NCBI GenBank assembly: GCA_035906575.1
Contig: JAMIEW010000066.1
Location: 1-16,848, forward strand
Reading direction: 5' to 3'
DNA length: 16,848 bases
Source: HK-STAS-PATE-2 sp035906575
GTDB taxonomy: Bacteria > Patescibacteriota > Patescibacteriia > 2-12-FULL-60-25
Part shown: positions 1-5,637 of the stretch, piece by piece
Layout: each line of letters begins with the position of its first letter
Position numbering within the stretch: the first letter of the stretch is position 1
Position numbers and translations under genes: made by a program
Notes under the pieces: generated by a model
What the model was told of the DNA's origin: nothing
Database searches by the model: none
What the model saw: only the letters and a program-made list of their open reading frames with translations

Positions 1-899
1 ATTATAAAAAATACTTTTCAAGTGATACACGGGCAAAGCTGACTATTATTCTTGAAGCACAAGAGCATATTTTGGGGCTTGAAGATGGTAAAAATAGATA
101 CACCAAACAAGTTGGTTTGCTTTCGCAAGCATTTGCCTTGTCCGTTCCAAATCTGAAAGCGATGGAACTCAAAGATGAAGTTGGATTTTTCCAAGCCATC
201 AAAGCTCGTCTGACAAAGTTTGAGCCGACCGGAGGTGGTAAATCTGATGCGGAAATTGAGACTGCTATTCGTCAGATCGTGGACAAGGCTGTTGTATCCG
301 AAGGAATCGTGGATGTGTTTGACGCTGCAGGAATTAAGAAGCCTGATATCTCTATTCTTTCCGATGAATTTTTGGAAGAAGTTCGGCACATGGACAGAAA
401 GAATCTTGCACTCGAGCTTTTGAAGAAACTTTTGAATGACGAAATAAAAACAAGAACCAGAAAGAATTTCATTCAAAGTAAGAAGTTATCTGAAATGCTT
501 GAAAATGCGATCCGCAAATATCAAAACAATCTTTTAACTTCGGCTCAGGTTATCGAAGAATTGATAAAAATAGCCAAAGATATAAGGCAGTCAGATAAAA
601 GAGGAGAAGGTTTAGACTTGAACGATGACGAGCTGGCTTTCTACGATGCGCTTGCCAACAGTGAGAGCGCAAAAGAGGTGCTTGGTGACAAGCAGTTGGC
701 AGTTATTGCCATGGAAGTACTTAAGAGCGTAAAAGGCAACGCAACGATTGACTGGACGTTAAAGGAAAATGTTCGCGCTAAATTACGCCGAGATGTAAAG
801 AGAATCTTGAATAAATATGGTTATCCACCGGACGAGCAGTTAATTGCGACGGAGAATGTCTTGAAACAGGCGGAATTGATGGCCGATGAATTGAATTAA
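1..899 (+). CDS. hsdR: Type I restriction enzyme R subunit, C-terminal fragment (5' end outside window)
   Basis: The reading frame is open from base 3 to the TAA at 897-899, so this is the last ~298 residues of a longer protein whose start lies upstream. The sequence matches the helical C-terminal part of HsdR (DUF3387-type): an FALSVPN segment, then DEVGFFQAIKARL, then a long helix-rich, Lys/Glu-rich tail ending in KRILNKYGYPP. In the family, HsdR is the motor and nuclease subunit of a type I restriction-modification complex (with HsdM and HsdS) that translocates and cleaves unmodified DNA. The nuclease and DEAD-box helicase domains would lie upstream and are not visible, so activity cannot be judged. 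The C-terminal domain normally contacts the HsdM/HsdS core. No disruption is seen in the visible part. An internal TTG at 72 is not a credible start because the homology continues upstream of it. Confidence 0.92.
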   Translation, partial: YKKYFSSDTRAKLTIILEAQEHILGLEDGKNRYTKQVGLLSQAFALSVPNLKAMELKDEVGFFQAIKARLTKFEPTGGGKSDAEIETAIRQIVDKAVVSEGIVDVFDAAGIKKPDISILSDEFLEEVRHMDRKNLALELLKKLLNDEIKTRTRKNFIQSKKLSEMLENAIRKYQNNLLTSAQVIEELIKIAKDIRQSDKRGEGLDLNDDELAFYDALANSESAKEVLGDKQLAVIAMEVLKSVKGNATIDWTLKENVRAKLRRDVKRILNKYGYPPDEQLIATENVLKQAELMADELN

Positions 900-1001
900 C
901 TCTAGTCAATCTATGTTGTTATTCTCAACATAAGTCGAATCTGTTGCTTTCACCTCCTCCACAAACTCCTCCACCATGGCCATATTATCCTTCAACCAAA
1001 T

Positions 1002-1145
1002 TTACCAAAACAAGAATAATTCCTCCAAAAGTCGCCAATGCACCCTAAGCCACACATCCATTTCCGAGTCCGAAATGCTTGAAATTTGTCCAGAATCAGT
1101 CATTTCGTCCTCTGGCTGATGTACCAAATATTCATCGACAGTCAT
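1002..1145 (-). CDS. Doubtful small ORF with in-frame continuation past a TAA
   Basis: An ATG at 1145 opens a 47-residue frame beginning MTVDEYLVHQPEDEM and ending LLEELFLFW at a TAA (1002-1004). The same frame then continues without interruption through IWLKDNMAMVEEFVEEVK to a TGA at 906-908, giving about 80 codons of acidic, helix-prone sequence split by one stop. This could be a decayed small gene (nonsense mutation), two short frames, or chance. No family is recognised and no well-spaced Shine-Dalgarno precedes the ATG; AAAAGG abuts it directly. The frame also stays open upstream to 1289, but that part runs through a terminator hairpin and is unlikely to be coding. Confidence 0.2.
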   Translation of the reverse strand: MTVDEYLVHQPEDEMTDSGQISSISDSEMDVWLRVHWRLLEELFLFW

Positions 1146-1209
1146 CCTTTTCTTTACCAACCCTTTGGTTTCCGGTTCCAATCGCGTTAATGAGCCCCCA
1201 CCATTAAGA

Positions 1210-1235
1210 ACAGTCGCCGTAAGGCGGCTGTTTTT
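1210..1235 (+). terminator. Intrinsic terminator with GNRA loop
   Basis: A 9-bp stem (ACAGTCGCC with GGCGGCTGT, one G-U pair) closes a GTAA tetraloop and is followed by TTTTGTTGT. It points along the plus strand. The nearest upstream plus-strand gene is hsdR, ending 310 bases earlier. Confidence 0.7.
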
Positions 1236-1452
1236 GTTGTAAATGAAGCGAAGAATGGTGGTTCGAACGAAACCGCGAACTGATTGCAATAATTTGTGAT
1301 TTCATGCTACGAATATCGACAGATCACTTCCGAAGGCTAGGCGAGGCTCCGGGTATCGAGTATGTGGGCATAATCGTATCTCAATGGCTATGGAACTTGG
1401 CCCAGCCTCCGGAAGCAGCATCTACTGCACTTTTTTTCACGTACCGGTCGCT

Positions 1453-1464
1453 GATAGTGGAATC
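1453..1464 (+). promoter_or_regulatory. Possible -10 box of a leaderless promoter
   Basis: GATAGT (four of six matches to TATAAT) at 1453-1458 lies six bases before the ATG at 1465, which would put the transcription start on the A of ATG. No -35 is evident. It matters mainly because several other genes in the window show the same spacing. Confidence 0.3.
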
Positions 1465-1806
1465 ATGAAATCAGAGCCAAAGGTAAGTGAAACAGACAAT
1501 TCGCCAAAAGGCATATTCGATATTGATTATGACCTGCACACGTCTGAGCAGATTGCGAATGCCAGACAGGCTTTTCTTGCAGAAAGCAATCGAACCATCG
1601 CTAAGATCCGAGAGGGCGGCTCGACGATCTCGGATGGATCTGACGAATCCGCTATTGTCGTCTGTCAGGAACTCGAGGCTTTCGGCCTTTCGTTAACACA
1701 AGAAGAGTACGATGCAGATTGGCGCATCATTACCTTCAACGGCATTCCTATGAAGCGTTGCAATAATGAGAAACTGAAACGCGTACTCCTCAATCAAGAA
1801 TCCTGA
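1465..1806 (+). CDS. Hypothetical protein, 113 aa
   Basis: Small acidic protein of no family I recognise. It starts MKSEPKVSETDNSPKG, has a helix-prone middle (HTSEQIANARQAFLAESNR) and ends with an alternating part containing DWRIITFNGIPMKR and a basic tail (KLKRVLLNQES). There is no signal peptide or membrane segment. The frame is open further up to an ATG at 1384 (140 aa), but the extra 27 residues are low-complexity and cross a T7 run, and the ATG at 1465 has a -10-like box at leaderless distance, so I prefer 1465. No Shine-Dalgarno precedes either start. A strong terminator follows two bases after the stop, which supports it being a real single-gene unit. Its place between hsdR and a DUF4268 nuclease-like gene hints at an accessory role, but no function can be assigned. 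Confidence 0.55.
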   Translation: MKSEPKVSETDNSPKGIFDIDYDLHTSEQIANARQAFLAESNRTIAKIREGGSTISDGSDESAIVVCQELEAFGLSLTQEEYDADWRIITFNGIPMKRCNNEKLKRVLLNQES

Positions 1807-1807
1807 G

Positions 1808-1832
1808 CCCCCTCACAGCGCTGAGGGGGTTT
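1808..1832 (+). terminator. Intrinsic terminator of the 113-aa gene
   Basis: Perfect 8-bp stem CCCCCTCA/TGAGGGGG with a CAGCGC loop, followed by TTTAT. It begins immediately after the TGA stop at 1804-1806. Confidence 0.85.
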
Positions 1833-1880
1833 ATAATTGTTCGAAGTATTTTCGAACCTGGTCCAGCCTGTCCCACCATC

Positions 1881-1911
1881 AAAAAACCTCCCATTCGGGA
1901 GGTTTTTTGTA
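1881..1911. terminator. Perfect 12-bp hairpin terminator, left copy of a flanking repeat
   Basis: AAAAAACCTCCC and GGGAGGTTTTTT form a perfect 12-bp stem around an ATTC loop, usable as a terminator on both strands. Bases 1883-1911 recur exactly at 2933-2961, so identical hairpins bracket the gene between them. The left copy is a second terminator, 50 bases beyond the adequate one at 1808-1832. Confidence 0.88.
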
Positions 1912-1942
1912 TTACTAGAGTTGAGATGAAAGTGTTAATTTA

Positions 1943-1958
1943 TGGTATTATTGTATTC
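1943..1958 (+). promoter_or_regulatory. Extended -10 promoter giving a leaderless message
   Basis: TATTAT at 1946-1951 is preceded by TGG, making an extended TGnTATTAT element. A TTGAGA at 1921-1926 sits 19 bases upstream as a weak -35. The predicted start of transcription is about 1958, directly before the ATG at 1959, and no Shine-Dalgarno is present. Confidence 0.55.
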
Positions 1959-2918
1959 ATGAAGAAAAGCCTTGCAAAACTCGAGAAGGTGGATTTAAGA
2001 GAAATTTGGGAACATGAAGCATTGGATTTTACGAATTGGCTGGCGCAGGAACATAATCTCAATGCTCTTAGCCAAGAAATTGGAGTTGATATAAGACTGA
2101 TTAAGACCGAGGCTAGCGTCGGTAGATTCAGCGTCGACATTTTAGCTGAAGAGGAAGCCACTGGAACGAAGATCATCATTGAAAATCAACTAGAGGATAC
2201 AGATCATGACCATCTAGGAAAAATCATCACATACGCATCAGGATATGACGCTAAAATAATTATTTGGATCGTAAAAAACGCACGCGAGGAGCATCAAAAA
2301 GCGGTGGAGTGGTTAAATGAACGTACTGATGAAGAGACGAGTTTTTTCTTAATAAAAATTGAACTCTGGCAAATCGAAAAATCAAATCCGGCGCCAAAAT
2401 TTGAAATTCTGGCCAGCCCTAACGAATGGGCAAAAACGATCAAAGCTTCACCCACAGAGGGAGAGCTGTCAGAGACAAAGTTAAATCACTTAGATTTCTG
2501 GAATGGCTTTAAAAATTTTGTACGAGAGAATGATGGTGAGATGCGTTTACGGACACCAAGGCCACAACATTGGTATGATATTAGTATTGGAAATTCAGAG
2601 TCTCATATTACGCTAACTGTTAACTCTAAAGAAAATGAATTAGGTTGCGAGTTATATATTAAAAGCAATAAGGATCTTTTTCATTTTCTGAAAGAGAAAA
2701 TAGCGCTACTTGAGAATGAAATTAGCGCTCCGATCGAATGGATTGATGCCGCAAAAGCATCGCGTATAAAAATAGCCAAAAAAGTATCTGGAGTATTTGA
2801 CCAGGAAAAAGCACCAGAATACTATGACTGGTTATATAGAAAAACTGTTCAATATCAAGAGGTATTTAAAAAATACTATAGCGAATATAAGCAGCAAACA
2901 AATCCGTTCAAGCAGTAA
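1959..2918 (+). CDS. PD-(D/E)XK nuclease-like / DUF4268 protein
   Basis: A 319-residue soluble protein. Residues ~10-140 look like a PD-(D/E)XK-fold core: WEHEALDFTNWLA, then FSVDIL with Asp60, then KIIIENQLE with Glu75 and Gln77 (the D...ExQ variant), then DHDHLGKIITYASG. Residues ~175-319 match DUF4268, including LDFWNGFKNFV, a PRPQHWYDISIG segment and a C-terminal DWLYRKTVQYQEVFKKY helix. Such proteins are common, poorly characterised accessory genes, often near restriction systems, so a DNA-targeting or defence role is inferred. An in-frame ATG at 1926 would add 11 residues, but that stretch contains the promoter, so I use 1959. The gene is AT-richer than the genes to its right and lies between two identical hairpins, both suggesting an acquired module. 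Confidence 0.85.
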   Translation: MKKSLAKLEKVDLREIWEHEALDFTNWLAQEHNLNALSQEIGVDIRLIKTEASVGRFSVDILAEEEATGTKIIIENQLEDTDHDHLGKIITYASGYDAKIIIWIVKNAREEHQKAVEWLNERTDEETSFFLIKIELWQIEKSNPAPKFEILASPNEWAKTIKASPTEGELSETKLNHLDFWNGFKNFVRENDGEMRLRTPRPQHWYDISIGNSESHITLTVNSKENELGCELYIKSNKDLFHFLKEKIALLENEISAPIEWIDAAKASRIKIAKKVSGVFDQEKAPEYYDWLYRKTVQYQEVFKKYYSEYKQQTNPFKQ

Positions 2919-2932
2919 AATATTTTATAGTC

Positions 2933-2961
2933 AAAACCTCCCATTCGGGAGGTTTTTTGTA
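2933..2961. terminator. Hairpin terminator, right copy of a flanking repeat
   Basis: AAAACCTCCC/GGGAGGTTTT around an ATTC loop, then TTGT. It is identical over 29 bases to 1883-1911 and closes the DUF4268 gene 14 bases after its stop. Confidence 0.88.
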
Positions 2962-3011
2962 CTATGTGGACAATCGAGCTAACCAGCGCTAACGTCATAT
3001 CAGGACTTTCT

Positions 3012-3017
3012 GGAGGG
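3012..3017 (+). promoter_or_regulatory. Strong Shine-Dalgarno GGAGGG
   Basis: GGAGGG lies four bases before the ATG at 3022 and fixes that start. It contrasts with the neighbouring gene at 1959, which has no ribosome binding site. Confidence 0.8.
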
Positions 3018-3021
3018 TGCT

Positions 3022-3621
3022 ATGACCACTCAATTTCTCGCCAAAGGGACGCTGTATTCGGGGACTCGCAGCTACTTTGAAAAAGAGGTCCCCGGCGGTT
3101 TTGCTGCATTGCTCGAAGCAATCAAGCGCGCCGATCTACCACTGCATGAATTCATGTCGCAGACCTTTCTCGACAGCGTTATGTATGACGTGATGTGGGT
3201 GCCGGCTCTTGTGCCTATTGAGGCCAAGGTGGCGAATAAATCGGTCAAAGCCTATCTCGTGCATCGCACGGAGTGGCAGGCAAATCGTGATTTGAATGGT
3301 GCCTACAAAGCACTGCTCAGACTTACGTCACCCGAGATGGCCCTCAAAGCCGTGCCAAATATCATGGTGCAGATGTTTAATTTCGGAAAACCCGAAACCA
3401 AAAAAATCCTCACGGGATATCACGTCGTTTCTTTCAAGGGGATTCCCGACGTGCTCGAGGGATGGTTGATGAATGCGTTCAGAATCTACGGTTATAAAGT
3501 CGTCGACATGGCCGGCGGCAAAGTCACCGATTTTCACATCGATCCGGCGATCTCTGAAGGGGTGTTGAACGGAGTACCCGTCTCAACACTCACCGTGAAT
3601 CTGAGCTATGAAGCCAAATAG
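3022..3621 (+). CDS. Uncharacterised 199-aa protein, possibly DUF2378/TIGR02265-like
   Basis: Soluble single-domain protein with no signal peptide. The N-terminus has GTLYSGTRSYFE, the middle a helical part with LLRLTSPEMALKAVPNIMV, then GYHVVSFKGIPDVLEGWL and an alternating C-terminal half ending LTVNLSYEAK. The order of a 'SPE...L...P' helix, a central 'G' strand and a 'G.l.g.l...G...v' ending loosely resembles the DUF2378/TIGR02265 family known mainly from myxobacteria, but that is a memory of the pattern, not an alignment. In that family no function is established. The start is secured by GGAGGG. It is the first gene of the GC-richer part of the window and stands alone, with a terminator beginning at its stop codon. 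Confidence 0.7.
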   Translation: MTTQFLAKGTLYSGTRSYFEKEVPGGFAALLEAIKRADLPLHEFMSQTFLDSVMYDVMWVPALVPIEAKVANKSVKAYLVHRTEWQANRDLNGAYKALLRLTSPEMALKAVPNIMVQMFNFGKPETKKILTGYHVVSFKGIPDVLEGWLMNAFRIYGYKVVDMAGGKVTDFHIDPAISEGVLNGVPVSTLTVNLSYEAK

Positions 3622-3643
3622 CTCCGAAGGAGCCATTATTTTT
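3621..3643 (+). terminator. Short intrinsic terminator overlapping the stop codon
   Basis: GCTCC/GGAGC with a GAA loop, then CATTATTTTT. The stem uses the last base of the TAG stop. It is short, so termination may be leaky. The T-run merges into a perfect TTGACA at 3642-3647. Confidence 0.55.
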
Positions 3644-3745
3644 GACAGATAATGGGTCTCCATGGCACATTAGAAGTCCCGTAAGGCCGGGGCATGGTCT
3701 GGTGGAGCTTAAAACGCTCTGAATCAGACCATGTCCTAGGTTTTT
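3642..3745 (+). ncRNA. Candidate small RNA transcript
   Basis: A consensus TTGACA (-35) at 3642-3647 is followed 18 bases later by a weak -10 (CACATT, 3666-3671). GATAAT at 3648-3653 is an alternative -10. From there to the T5 at 3741-3745 the sequence is structured: a 12-bp stem at 3690-3701/3725-3736 containing an inner GAGC/GCTC stem. No gene fits here except a ten-codon frame (3652-3684). A transcript of roughly 75-85 nucleotides ending at this hairpin is the simplest reading. It matches no RNA family I recognise, and it may merely be a back-up terminator. Confidence 0.35.
3690..3745 (+). terminator. Long two-tier hairpin followed by T5
   Basis: GGCATGGTCTG pairs with CAGACCATGTC (extended to 12 bp with one G-U), with an internal loop and an inner GAGC/GCTC stem around TTAAAAC. 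TTTTT follows four bases after the stem. A further small hairpin (GTTGCT/AGCAAC, 3752-3767) follows directly. Confidence 0.55.
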
Positions 3746-3822
3746 CTGGAAGTTGCTAAAGAGCAACATTGAGCCTCGCTCGTCGTACATTCTGTGGCCC
3801 TCGTGTCACATCGTTTCTCTTT

Positions 3823-3856
3823 GCCCTCCGCCCAGCCCGCGTCGAGGGCTTTTTTT
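3823..3856 (+). terminator. Intrinsic terminator, third in a row
   Basis: GCCCTC (3823-3828) pairs with GAGGGC (3844-3849) across a 15-base loop, followed by seven T. It is 200 bases beyond the last plus-strand gene, so it either serves a second small transcript (about 3746-3856) or protects the convergent minus-strand gene. Confidence 0.6.
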
Positions 3857-3861
3857 CTTAT

Positions 3862-3888
3862 CAAAACACTCCGCCAGATGACGGAGTG
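3862..3888 (-). terminator. Terminator of the alpha/beta hydrolase gene
   Basis: On the minus strand CACTCCG/CGGAGTG (7 bp, 8-base loop) is followed by TTTTGATAAG, 18 bases after the stop of the gene at 3907-4863. Confidence 0.75.
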
Positions 3889-3906
3889 CCTGAAAGGGGA
3901 GTTCTC

Positions 3907-4863
3907 TCAGTCGAGAACAAACTTATTCGCATGGGGGATATAGGTGCGCTTGGTGTCGTCCTCACGCTCTGACGGGTGGCCAGCGAGAATATGCTTCAAA
4001 TCCCCAATAACCTTCGGGTGCTTGCGGATATAAGCATGTCGCATGTCGAGATCGCCCGAGACCACGCGACTCGTATCGATGAGTACCGTCTTCTGAGTGA
4101 TGTCCCAAGGTTTACTTGGGCCATCGTGACCAAGACGATCGGGATTGCCTTTGACGCGGTCACTCACGACGAGGGCGGTGTCGCCATTATTGAAGTAGAC
4201 ATTGAGTCGACTACACAGGTTCGAGAGGTTGGCGAGCTTGTGGTCGAGCGTGAGAGTATCGGCATCTTCGTCGGCGGCCGCAAGCACGACCTGGTCAAAG
4301 AGACGTGGCGCGGCGGCATAGCCTTCGATCTGCTTCATCTTTTGCAGGGCATGGCGCAGTACATACGCACCCATGCTATGCGCGACGAGATGCATTTTTC
4401 GTTCGCAGGCATTCTCGCGCGAGAGATGGTCGATGAAGTCTTTGAACTTCAGCAAGCCGCGAGCAAATCCGAGGCCGGACATCTCGGCGTCGTGACGATC
4501 AGGGTAGTAGTTCAGCGTTTTGCCATTCGACGGCCAACTGAAGACGACGACATTGTAGGCGCCGCCAAGCACGCGAGCGAGCTCAGCGCCTTCTTCTACC
4601 GATTCGTTGAAGTCGTTGTTGAATCCGTGAAGGTAGATGAGTGTATCGCGACCGCAGGTTTTCATGTCACCCCGCAAATCATCAAAGAGCGTCATCGACC
4701 CCTTCTTTGCCGTATTCGGAAAGACGATAGGCTTTTGGGCGCGACCATCGGCACCCACCTCAACGGTGCCGACCCTTAAGTCGCCCGGAGCATTTGGAAA
4801 TGTGTTGCCGAATACGCCATTGGTATAACGACGATTTGTGACAAATGAGATTTTGGTGCTCAC
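3907..4863 (-). CDS. Alpha/beta hydrolase, DUF900 / COG4782-type esterase
   Basis: A 318-residue cytoplasmic protein with the alpha/beta-hydrolase signatures of DUF900: an oxyanion strand LIYLHGFNNDF (75-85), VVVFSWPSNG (105-114), the nucleophile elbow HLVAHSMGAY with Ser163, an acidic loop AAADEDAD (195-202), FNNGDTALVVSDRV (224-237), and a likely catalytic His276 in LDMRHAYI. There is no signal peptide. The family hydrolyses esters, but natural substrates are largely unknown. The start is GTG at 4861-4863, chosen because AGGAGG sits five bases upstream and the homologous N-terminus MSTKISFVTNR follows. It is transcribed alone: a terminator follows it, and the upstream lipoprotein gene is closed by its own terminator, inside which this gene's likely promoter lies. 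Confidence 0.9.
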   Translation of the reverse strand: MSTKISFVTNRRYTNGVFGNTFPNAPGDLRVGTVEVGADGRAQKPIVFPNTAKKGSMTLFDDLRGDMKTCGRDTLIYLHGFNNDFNESVEEGAELARVLGGAYNVVVFSWPSNGKTLNYYPDRHDAEMSGLGFARGLLKFKDFIDHLSRENACERKMHLVAHSMGAYVLRHALQKMKQIEGYAAAPRLFDQVVLAAADEDADTLTLDHKLANLSNLCSRLNVYFNNGDTALVVSDRVKGNPDRLGHDGPSKPWDITQKTVLIDTSRVVSGDLDMRHAYIRKHPKVIGDLKHILAGHPSEREDDTKRTYIPHANKFVLD

Positions 4864-4868
4864 GGTAT

Positions 4869-4874
4869 CCTCCT
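4869..4874 (-). promoter_or_regulatory. Shine-Dalgarno AGGAGG deciding a GTG start
   Basis: On the minus strand AGGAGG precedes GTG (4863-4861) by five bases, establishing the non-ATG start of the hydrolase. Confidence 0.85.
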
Positions 4875-4890
4875 GGTACGAGACGCCACT

Positions 4891-4918
4891 TTTTTAACAA
4901 AAAAGGAGGATTTGTCAA
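4891..4918 (-). promoter_or_regulatory. Likely promoter of the hydrolase, embedded in a terminator
   Basis: On the minus strand a perfect TTGACA (4918-4913) in the loop of the upstream terminator is followed after 16 bases by TAAAAA (4896-4891, four of six). The predicted start is about 4884, leaving a 21-base leader that contains the AGGAGG. Confidence 0.45.
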
Positions 4919-4926
4919 TCCTCCTT
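4899..4926 (-). terminator. Terminator of the lipoprotein gene
   Basis: Perfect 9-bp stem AAGGAGGAT/ATCCTCCTT with a 6-base loop, followed on the minus strand by TTTTGTT. It lies 10 bases after the lipoprotein stop. Confidence 0.85.
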
Positions 4927-4936
4927 CATATGAGTC

Positions 4937-5548
4937 TTATTCTTTTGTAAACGTTTTGATCGCGGTGTCTAACACGTTGATATAGTCAGTCTCTTCAAAC
5001 GTCGCACAGTCATTGGTGCCTACCGGTACAACCGTCTTGCCATGACATTCTTCACGTTCGTAGTTTGACCCATTGGTAAAATGTTTGGTGAACGTGATCA
5101 CCGTAATATTGCGGCCATTCTCAAACGCATAGTGATCAGTGTAGTAGATCTGGCCTGCACCAGGGTCAGCATTGCGAGTGACACAGAATGTTGTGTCGCC
5201 AACGGTTAGTGTTGTTCGGCCGTTTGCGCGTTCACTTGAACCATCCACAAAACAACCGTTTAAGATCTTGGCATCATTGGTCGCATGATTATCGATGGAC
5301 CATTCAGGCGTCAGGCGCCCCTTGGTCGGATAGCTGAAGGTGAAGCCAGACTTGCTCGAGTACGAGTCCCATGTGTCATCAATGGTGGTCGTTGAAGTCG
5401 TTGCTGGCGTTGTCGGTGTGGTAGAAGTCGCAACAGGTGTTGTCGCTGTTGGTTCATTGGTTGTCGGCCCAAACGGATTACAACCAGCACCGAGTAATGC
5501 GAGAGCCATGAATGGAGCTGCGAGAGCAGCCACGCGGGAGTAGTACAT
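4937..5548 (-). CDS. Secreted lipoprotein with Thr-rich linker
   Basis: A 203-residue protein with a lipoprotein-type signal: MYYSR, a hydrophobic stretch to about residue 20, and a relaxed lipobox LLGAGC with Cys23 as the lipidation site. Residues ~29-57 are a Thr/Pro/Ala linker typical of surface lipoproteins. The globular part (58-203) opens with WDSYSSKSGFTFSYP, a pattern seen in many small PsbP-like or unnamed CPR envelope proteins, and holds four further Cys (two in NGCFVDG and TTFCVTR, two in EECHG and NDCATF) that could form disulfides. Function is unknown; it should be anchored on the outer face of the cytoplasmic membrane. No Shine-Dalgarno is seen before the ATG and no upstream in-frame alternative is better. 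Terminators bound it on both sides, so it is probably its own transcription unit. Confidence 0.82.
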   Translation of the reverse strand: MYYSRVAALAAPFMALALLGAGCNPFGPTTNEPTATTPVATSTTPTTPATTSTTTIDDTWDSYSSKSGFTFSYPTKGRLTPEWSIDNHATNDAKILNGCFVDGSSERANGRTTLTVGDTTFCVTRNADPGAGQIYYTDHYAFENGRNITVITFTKHFTNGSNYEREECHGKTVVPVGTNDCATFEETDYINVLDTAIKTFTKE

Positions 5549-5587
5549 ATCTAACCAATAGCGTAGTACGGTTGAGATATTGTCGCA

Positions 5588-5619
5588 AATAAAGCGCCGC
5601 CCCTTGTTAGAGGGGCGGC
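5588..5619 (-). terminator. Terminator of the sigma-factor gene
   Basis: On the minus strand GCCGCCCCT/AGGGGCGGC (9 bp, loop CTAACA) is followed by GCTTTATTT, 18 bases past the sigma-factor stop. Confidence 0.8.
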
Positions 5620-5637
5620 TCAGGTAGGTTGTGCGGG

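Larger units (their letters stand above)
900..1464. other. Intergenic stretch without a convincing gene
   Basis: About 565 bases lie between hsdR and the next plausible gene. It contains a weak 7-bp hairpin (912-918 with 926-932) just after the hsdR stop but without a T-tract, a good plus-strand terminator at 1210-1235, a doubtful minus-strand reading frame at 906-1145, and a CATAAT box at 1369-1374. A run of seven T at 1431-1437 follows a weak GCAG/CTGC hairpin. I see no tRNA or known RNA family here. Since the terminator at 1210-1235 is over 300 bases from the hsdR stop, either the hsdR message has a long 3' tail or something else is transcribed. Confidence 0.6.

Noticed and set aside
1250..1272. 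GGTTCGAAC, like a tRNA T-loop
   Set aside because: No acceptor stem, anticodon arm or D-arm can be placed around it on either strand.
1384..1464. Longer N-terminus for the 113-aa gene starting at 1384
   Set aside because: The added residues cross a T7 run and look non-coding; CATAAT at 1369 lies close to 1384, so the longer form is not fully excluded.
1883..2961. Two identical 29-bp repeats as a CRISPR remnant or insertion-sequence ends
   Set aside because: Only two copies, 1050 bp apart, direct rather than inverted in order, palindromic with T-tails, and no transposase between; terminator function explains each.
3652..3684. Ten-codon frame MGLHGTLEVP before a hairpin, like a leader peptide with attenuator
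   Set aside because: No plus-strand gene follows that it could regulate; the next gene is convergent.
3976..4779. A 267-codon plus-strand open frame
   Set aside because: It is antisense to the alpha/beta hydrolase, whose catalytic motifs and Shine-Dalgarno are clear; the plus-strand translation has no recognisable domain.
5549..5580. TTAGAT directly before the lipoprotein ATG as a -10 box
   Set aside because: It abuts the start codon, which would put the transcription start inside the gene, and no -35 lies 17 bases upstream.
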